Shown piece after piece: positions 59,075 to 64,000 of a stretch of DNA of 64,000 bases. The notes under the pieces are model-generated. The model ran no database searches. It saw only the letters and a list, made by a program, of their open reading frames with translations, and was not told the origin of the DNA. The stretch comes from an uncultured Gammaproteobacteria bacterium (GTDB taxonomy: Bacteria; Pseudomonadota; Gammaproteobacteria; Eutrophobiales; Eutrophobiaceae): contig OY282354.1 in assembly GCA_958295485.1 (NCBI GenBank), positions 2,565,001-2,629,000 of the forward strand. Reading direction: 5' to 3'. How positions within the stretch are numbered: position 1 is the stretch's first letter; each line of letters opens with the position of its first letter. The position numbers were made by a program, and so were the translations under genes.

Positions 59075-59916
59075 ACGCCGTCAGCCCCCTGGAGGCAGTC
59101 AAACAACACCTGGTGAACCTGAAGATGGCCGCCGCCCTGGAAGTCCTCGATAGCGTACTCGACCAGGTGGAACGCCAGCAACTCTCCACCCTGGAAGCCT
59201 TGGACTGCCTGCTCGCCGAAGAATATACCCGGCGTGAGACACGCCGCATCCGGACGCAACTGCTGACCTCGCGCCTTACCCAGGTCAAGACCCTGGAATC
59301 CTTCGACTTCAGCTTCCAGCCCAGCCTCGACCGCAACCGCATCCTCACCCTGGCCGAGCTCAGCTTCATCGACCGACGCCAGACCGTCCACCTGCTCGGC
59401 CCGCCCGGCGTCGGTAAAAGTCACTTGGCCATCGCCCTGGGGGTCGCCGCCGTCAAGGCCCATAAGAGCGTCTATTTCACGACCCTGACCGAACTCATTA
59501 CCTCGCTCACCCAGGCCGAACGCGCCGGGTCCCTCACCTCGCGCCTGCGCTACATCAACCGGGTCGCCCTGCTCATCGTCGACGAAGTCGGCTACCTGCC
59601 TATCGAACCCGGTGGCGCCAACCAGTTCTTCCAACTGGTCAATGCCCGCTACGAGAAAGGCGCCACTGTTCTCACCTCCAATCGCGGCTTCAAGGACTGG
59701 GGCACTATCTTCGGCGATAACGTCGTCGCTGCGGCCCTGCTGGACCGCTTGCTGCACCATGCCATCGTCGTCGAGATCGAAGGGCATTCCTACCGACTGC
59801 GGGAACACGCCAACCTGGTCCCCGATACCCTCAAGGGCCAGTCGTTAGACCGCATGGAGAAACCCAAACGCAAACCCGGCAGACCACGCCAACGCCAACC
59901 CGCAGGGAGGGATTGA
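59071..59916 (+). CDS. istB: IS21-family ATP-binding helper IstB
   Basis: A 281-residue DnaA/DnaC-like AAA+ protein: Walker A LLGPPGVGKSHLAIAL, Walker B LLIVDEVGYLPIEP, sensor TVLTSNRGFKDWGTIFGD and a basic tail (KPKRKPGRPRQRQ). It selects and remodels target DNA for IstA. It starts four bases before the istA stop (ATGA), the usual coupling. GSG-type catalytic motifs look intact. Confidence 0.96.
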   Translation: MNAVSPLEAVKQHLVNLKMAAALEVLDSVLDQVERQQLSTLEALDCLLAEEYTRRETRRIRTQLLTSRLTQVKTLESFDFSFQPSLDRNRILTLAELSFIDRRQTVHLLGPPGVGKSHLAIALGVAAVKAHKSVYFTTLTELITSLTQAERAGSLTSRLRYINRVALLIVDEVGYLPIEPGGANQFFQLVNARYEKGATVLTSNRGFKDWGTIFGDNVVAAALLDRLLHHAIVVEIEGHSYRLREHANLVPDTLKGQSLDRMEKPKRKPGRPRQRQPAGRD

Positions 59917-60310
59917 TGCACGATTCGTTTAATCCACAGGTGGGGAATTTTCAACCGGCACTTTTGGGGAATTTTCAACCGGTATTGACAACCCCGCCAG
60001 CAAGGACATTCGCGCTGCTGCCCCGGCGGTATTGAAACTCCTGTTGGAAGGCCAACTCGCCATCGCCGAGGGAAACCAGGCAGAGGGCCTGGCCCTGATG
60101 CAGCAAGCGGTAGACATGGAGCAAAACCTGTCGCCGTCAATCGGCCCCACCCTGCCCCATCCGGCGGCGGAAGCCCTGGGAGACACCTATCTACAGCTTG
60201 GCAACCCGGACAAGGCCCGGGAGAATTATGAATTGTCCCTGACCCGCGCCATCAACCGCCTGCGCTCCGTCGAAGGGCTGAAAGCCGCCGGTGGTCATTC
60301 AGACGTCTAA

Positions 60311-60599
60311 ACTCAATCCTTCACGGAAACAACATTTTAGCAAAGGGAAAGGCCCTGCAAGTCATTCATCCTGCTGGCAGGCAAAGATGTCTTTATCGAG
60401 CGCTATCCGGGATGGCGGGCCAAGGTCTTCGAGGTCGTCCCGACAGAAACGAGGTCGTCGTCGGTCGGGTCGGTAAAATCACCCAACCCGGCTCAGGCTC
60501 AAAGCGCCAGGGCCTGCCTGAAAAACGGCGCCCTTGACGCTATATGGTCGGCCCTGACCCTGGATTCCATCTATGCCGGCCAGCGCCGGTTGGCTGAGC
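60311..60599. other. Gap between TPR gene and CoxL gene, no supported gene
   Basis: The 289-bp gap between the converging TPR and CoxL genes has a frame without start (FILLAGKDVFIERYPGWRAK, later IWSALTLDSIYAGQRRLAEL) with codon-like character, perhaps a gene fragment, but I cannot identify it. No hairpin with a T tract is seen. Confidence 0.35.
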
Positions 60600-62930
60600 T
60601 TACAGCTTGCCCAAGGCCCTTAACACCCTCTCCGGGGTGATGGGCAGCTCGGTGACCCTGACGCCGATGGCGTTGTACACGGCATTGGCGATGGCGGCGG
60701 CGGGGATGATCAAACACAGCTCGGACATGCTCTTGGCGCCATAGGGACCGGTGGGTTCGTTGGATTCGACGAAGATGCTTTCTATCTTCGGGGGCATCTC
60801 CATGGATGTGGGAATTTTGTAATCCAGGAAGTCGCTGGAAAGACAGGCGCCGGTGTCCTGGTCAAACTGCAAGTGCTCCATCAACGCATAGCCCATGCCT
60901 TGCTGGAAGCCGCCTTCAACCTGGCCTTCGGCGGCCTTGGGGTGAAATACCCGACCTGCGTCGGCAGCATGGACTACATGCAACACCTTGACCTCGCCGG
61001 TATCCGTATCCACCTCGACTTCGACGAATTGCGCGGCGACAGGTGACGGATTCGATGGCGGCGCCTGGCTGGCAGAGCCGATGATCGTCCCTTTTTCTTC
61101 TATGGTGGTCAGTCGCGGGCCTTCTTCTGTCATTTGCACGAACGCGGATTCGGCGCGGGCGGTGATCTCCGTAATCGGCACGCCGGAATCCGGCGCGCCT
61201 TTTACCAGCACCTTGCCGTCTTCGAGATAAAGGTCCCCGGGATTCGCCTCCATCACGGCGCTGGCTGCCTTAAACAGGCGGTTCCTCGTTTCAACGGCTG
61301 CCGCTTTAGTGGCAAGGCCGGCCGAATAGGTCGCGCGGCTGGCATGGGTGGGGGCGTCAAAAGGCGCCGTATCCGTATCTGCATAGACGACTCTGACGGC
61401 TTCGGACGCCAAACCCAGTTCTTCCGCCACGACCTGGGTCAACATGGTGATCTGGCCGGAACCCAAATCGATACAGGACGACACCACGTCCGCGGTACCG
61501 TCCCGATTCAGTTTTACCGTCGCGCCCGAGTGTTCATAAATATCAGGAAAACCGAGGCAACCGCTCACCCATAACGGGTGGCAGGCAAACCCGATGCCGC
61601 GTTTTTTAGCGCCTTCAGAGGAGTTGGCCGGCGCGCGCCGGTCAAACCCGATCCGCTCGGCGCCTTTTTTCAGACAATCATCCAGGCGATAACTGTTCAG
61701 CGTATGGCCTTGCAGCACCGGGTGCGGGTCGCCTTCTTTATGGGTATTCCCGGAACGAAATTCGATGGGGTCAAGACCCAGTTTTTCACAGATTTCATCG
61801 TTCTGGGATTCGACGGCAAAACAACCCTGGGGGGCCCCATAACCCCGGTAACCGCCACCGATGATGTTATTGGTGTACACGGAGAAGCCCTCCCAGGTCT
61901 GGTTCGGGCATTTCCACGGGAAAAACGTCCCGTACAAGCCATGCACCATGATCACCTCGGCGCCGTGGGTGGCATGGGCGCCGGCGTCTAAAATACTCTT
62001 GATATACCGGGCGGTATAAGCGCCGTCATTTTTCACGCCGGTCTTGAGGTACACTTTAATCGGGTTGCGGGTCGTCGCGATAAAATCTTCCCCGCGGGTA
62101 TGCTCGATACGCACGGGTCGACCGGTTTCAAGACTCAACAAGGCCGCGACAGGCTCAATATGACCGACGTCCAGTTTCCCGCCGAAACCACCGCCGATAT
62201 ATGTCGGCTTGACCACATTCACCTTGCTCTCGGGAATACCCAGGGCAACCGCCATTTTTTCCCTGAGACCAAAGCCGTGTTGCATGGAAGAATGGACGGT
62301 AATCCTGCCGTCTGTTTCACTATCCACCACGCATACCCGTGGTTCCATGTAGCAGGTATGTACCCGCTGGGTCTGGTACACGCCCTCAAAGATATGATCG
62401 GCTTCAGCAAACCCGGCCTCCAGGTCGCCGAAACTGAAAGACGGCGCTTTCGCGATATTATTCGGCGCATTGTCATGCAGCTGCGGCGCGCCCTCTTTCA
62501 TCGCCTCTTCCGGGTCAAAGACGGGCTGCAATTCCTCATACTCGACATCGATGAGTTGCAGCGCGGCCTCGGCGACGTCGGCGCTGGTAGCGGCTACCGC
62601 CGCCACCGGTTGCCCGGCCCAACGGACGCGATCGCTCATTACGACAAAATCCTGCACCATGCTCTTGGCATGGGCCGGCACAAAATACACGGGAGTAAAC
62701 ACATTTTGTGGCACATCCGCGTGAGTGATGACGGCTTTTACCCCCGGCAGCTTTTCGGCTTCGCTGGTATCGATGGCGACAATCTTCGCATGGGGATAAG
62801 GACTCCGGAGCAGCTTCCCATGCAACATGCCGGGCAAGCTGTAGTTGACCGGGTAATGTTTACCACCCGTTACCTTGTCGTATGCGTCAGGCCGGACGAC
62901 GCTTTTACCAACAACATTCAGTTGTGTCAT
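60600..62930 (-). CDS. Molybdenum hydroxylase large subunit (CoxL/XdhB-like)
   Basis: A 776-residue molybdopterin-cytosine-dinucleotide-binding subunit of the xanthine oxidase family: KVTGGKHYPVNYSLPGMLHG, PTYIGGGFGGKLDVGHIEP (moco loop), GGGYRGYGAPQGCFAVE (active-site Arg loop) and the catalytic Glu region EPTGPYGAKSMSEL. The CO-dehydrogenase signature AYXCSFR is absent, so this is an aldehyde/purine/aromatic hydroxylase and not a CO oxidiser. With [2Fe-2S] and FAD subunits it hydroxylates its substrate with water. Given purine genes nearby, xanthine is possible, but the sequence alone does not decide. Confidence 0.9.
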   Translation of the reverse strand: MTQLNVVGKSVVRPDAYDKVTGGKHYPVNYSLPGMLHGKLLRSPYPHAKIVAIDTSEAEKLPGVKAVITHADVPQNVFTPVYFVPAHAKSMVQDFVVMSDRVRWAGQPVAAVAATSADVAEAALQLIDVEYEELQPVFDPEEAMKEGAPQLHDNAPNNIAKAPSFSFGDLEAGFAEADHIFEGVYQTQRVHTCYMEPRVCVVDSETDGRITVHSSMQHGFGLREKMAVALGIPESKVNVVKPTYIGGGFGGKLDVGHIEPVAALLSLETGRPVRIEHTRGEDFIATTRNPIKVYLKTGVKNDGAYTARYIKSILDAGAHATHGAEVIMVHGLYGTFFPWKCPNQTWEGFSVYTNNIIGGGYRGYGAPQGCFAVESQNDEICEKLGLDPIEFRSGNTHKEGDPHPVLQGHTLNSYRLDDCLKKGAERIGFDRRAPANSSEGAKKRGIGFACHPLWVSGCLGFPDIYEHSGATVKLNRDGTADVVSSCIDLGSGQITMLTQVVAEELGLASEAVRVVYADTDTAPFDAPTHASRATYSAGLATKAAAVETRNRLFKAASAVMEANPGDLYLEDGKVLVKGAPDSGVPITEITARAESAFVQMTEEGPRLTTIEEKGTIIGSASQAPPSNPSPVAAQFVEVEVDTDTGEVKVLHVVHAADAGRVFHPKAAEGQVEGGFQQGMGYALMEHLQFDQDTGACLSSDFLDYKIPTSMEMPPKIESIFVESNEPTGPYGAKSMSELCLIIPAAAIANAVYNAIGVRVTELPITPERVLRALGKL

Positions 62931-63036
62931 ACTTGTACTCCTCTCATCATTTCACTTCAGACTTCCTGTGCTTCTGCCGTTGCCCTGGCCCTGCCGCGGG
63001 CCGGTATTCACCAGGGTTATACACGGGGGGCTGCCC

Positions 63037-63516
63037 CTACCGCTCACTCGCCAACTGAATGGCTTCAATGATTTTCTGGTAACCGGTGCAACGGCATAAA
63101 TTACCCGATATGCCTTTACGGATAGCGTCTTCATCAGGGTTTGGGTTCTCAGCAAGCAACTGTTTAGCCGCCATCATGATGCCGCAGGTGCAGTAACCGC
63201 ATTGCACCGCATCGGCATCGATAAAGGCCTGTTGTATCGGGTCCAGCCCGGCGACCTTGCCAAGGCCTTCTACGGTGGTGACTTTCCGATCTTTCACCTG
63301 CATCGCCATGGTCATGCAGGAATACACGGCCTTGCCATCGAGCAATACGGTGCAACATCCGCAACCACCGGAATCACAGCCACGCTTGGACGCATTTAAT
63401 CCCAAGGTTTCCCGCAAGGCGCGTAATAAACTGTCATAGGGTTGTACCGCAATCTCATGCACTTCGTCGTTAACGTCAAGTTGAATGATTTGTTTCATCT
63501 TACGTTCTCCTTTCAA
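63037..63516 (-). CDS. Molybdenum hydroxylase [2Fe-2S] subunit (CoxS/XdhC-like)
   Basis: A 159-residue ferredoxin-like subunit with the two cluster domains: plant-type ligands GCDSGGCGCCTVLLDGKAV and the alpha-helical ligands QCGYCTCGIMMAA with GNLCRCTGYQKI. It passes electrons from the Mo site to FAD. Its start overlaps the stop of the CoxM gene (ATGA); it is 106 bp before the CoxL gene. The extra Cys in GYCTCG and GNLCRCTGYQ fits the usual pattern. Confidence 0.95.
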   Translation of the reverse strand: MKGERKMKQIIQLDVNDEVHEIAVQPYDSLLRALRETLGLNASKRGCDSGGCGCCTVLLDGKAVYSCMTMAMQVKDRKVTTVEGLGKVAGLDPIQQAFIDADAVQCGYCTCGIMMAAKQLLAENPNPDEDAIRKGISGNLCRCTGYQKIIEAIQLASER

Positions 63517-64000
63517 TCTACCCGGGCCAGCGCTTTGCGTAATGCTTTTTCCACCAACACCTTGGCCATGGCGGCACGATATTCCGCCGAGGCACGATGG
63601 TCGGAGATAGGATCAACGCCTGATTTTGCCGCTTCACCCGCCCCGGCAATGCTATCTTCATCCACAACGGCGCCCGTCAAAAGGTTTTCGGCAGCGCTTG
63701 CCCTTACCGGCGTTTCACCCATTCCCCCACCGACAAATACCCTGGCTTGTCTGCATTTTTTTTCGGCGTCCAGCGTCAATGCCACCGCAGCATTAACGAT
63801 AGCGAGGTCATTGGCATTGGTTTCCAGCTTGATAAAGGCGCTGGCGCTGTTTGCCGGCGGTTGTGGCAGCTTGATCGCCGTCACGAATTCAGCCGGGGCC
63901 AAACTGTTTTCAAACAGTCCCGAGAAAAATTCTTCCAGGGGAATATCGCGACTGCCGTCAGGTCCATGGGCTTGCGCTGCGCCGTTCAATGCCAGAAAGC
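63513..64000 (-). CDS. Molybdenum hydroxylase FAD subunit (CoxM-like), 5' part outside window
   Basis: The frame is open to the right edge (FLALNGAAQAHGPDGSRDIP at the edge), so this is the C-terminal 160 residues. It has FFSGLFENSLAPAEFVTAI, SAFIKLETNANDLAIVNAAV, ARVFVGGGMGETPVRA and the terminal EYRAAMAKVLVEKALRKAL, the CO-dehydrogenase flavoprotein C-terminal domain. The subunit takes electrons from the [2Fe-2S] clusters to FAD. The operon runs CoxM, CoxS, CoxL on the minus strand. Confidence 0.92.
   Translation of the reverse strand, partial: FLALNGAAQAHGPDGSRDIPLEEFFSGLFENSLAPAEFVTAIKLPQPPANSASAFIKLETNANDLAIVNAAVALTLDAEKKCRQARVFVGGGMGETPVRASAAENLLTGAVVDEDSIAGAGEAAKSGVDPISDHRASAEYRAAMAKVLVEKALRKALARVD

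Larger units (their letters stand above)
57673..59990 (+). mobile_element. Complete IS21-family insertion sequence (2,318 bp)
   Basis: Left end TGTCAGTGCCGGTGTAAAAC, right end (reverse) TGTCAATACCGGTTGAAAAT. Each end has two internal direct repeats (TGCCGG-n-TnAAAAyTCCCCA). The target duplication ACCCC is at 57668-57672 and 59991-59995. It carries istA and istB with a four-base overlap, both full length, so it is probably mobile. Confidence 0.95.
56470..60310 (+). pseudogene. TPR-repeat lipoprotein-like gene interrupted by IS21
   Basis: ATG 56470 (GAGGTAAC upstream) opens a frame of 401 codons to 57672. It encodes an N-terminal membrane segment, FIRGLVMLHNFEYEDAREVFQQARDLDPDF and further tetratricopeptide-like helices. 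At 57673 an IS21 is inserted after ATNP; the frame resumes at 59996 (ASKDIRAAAP) and ends at 60310 after LQLGNPDKARENYELSLTRA. Removing the IS and one ACCCC copy restores a protein of 505 residues with no frameshift, so the insertion is recent. Function unknown; proteins of this kind occur as periplasmic scaffolds. Confidence 0.93.

Noticed and set aside
62100..63071. 323-codon plus-strand frame opposite the CoxL gene
   Set aside because: Antisense shadow over a fully recognisable molybdenum hydroxylase.

Overview
The window looks like a chromosomal contig of a gammaproteobacterium, probably environmental and uncultured. The basis is the gene order yciO-trpS-scpA-scpB-rluB, the tpiA-secG-tRNA-Leu(GAG) block, yciB/bolA/dam, a long-form TrpS and TonB-dependent receptors. 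The marine or host-associated flavour (sulfatases, toxin-antitoxin debris, a giant repeat adhesin, IS21) is inference only.

Region 1 (1-15,000) is very GC-rich and is filled by one minus-strand reading frame of at least 4,858 codons that runs off the left edge. It encodes a giant autotransporter-like surface protein: signal peptide, about 14 + 12 + 6 + 1 Calx-beta-type repeats of three families, one Ig-like (He_PIG type) domain, a 13-residue Ala-rich tandem repeat and an outer-membrane beta-barrel cut by the edge. Just upstream are out-of-frame, truncated copies of a similar gene start, a run of 26 G and a truncated acyl-CoA-dehydrogenase-type gene. This is either a rearrangement/phase-variation hotspot or an assembly join.

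Region 2 (15,500-23,100) is accessory DNA: a ZnuD-like TonB receptor with a small CxxC protein, a class II Fic protein, HigA with a broken HigB, a FitAB/VapBC pair, a chimeric scar made of secG and fic fragments, IS21-like end remnants, and an AT-rich pair (a basic 83-residue protein and a PD-(D/E)XK nuclease) that is the best candidate here for an undescribed defence module.

Region 3 (23,100-32,600) is core: tRNA-Leu, secG, tpiA (with two orphan antitoxins welded upstream), an EndoIII-like glycosylase, rluB-scpB-scpA-trpS-yciO, then yciB, bolA and dam, the last apparently with an ATA start. A tandem array of three small coiled-coil/membrane genes with a fourth fragment abuts dam.

Region 4 (32,600-37,300) holds purine salvage/catabolism: adenine deaminase, an MFS carrier, PuuE allantoinase and allantoicase. 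Region 5 (37,300-47,100) has an AAA/DUF4143 ATPase behind a 25-bp-arm hairpin, then an IclR-controlled catabolic cluster: alpha/beta hydrolase, citryl-CoA-lyase-like protein, VOC protein, PaaK-like CoA ligase, Rieske oxygenase and TonB receptor, with a large palindrome in the divergent promoter. Region 6 (47,400-56,430) carries a phosphoribosyltransferase, luciferase-like monooxygenase, hydrolase, sulfatase, alkylsulfatase-like protein, a Tat-type small subunit plus GMC dehydrogenase, and CoxG. Region 7 (56,470-64,000) is a TPR gene split by a complete IS21-family element with a 5-bp target duplication, then a CoxL-CoxS-CoxM molybdenum hydroxylase operon cut by the right edge.
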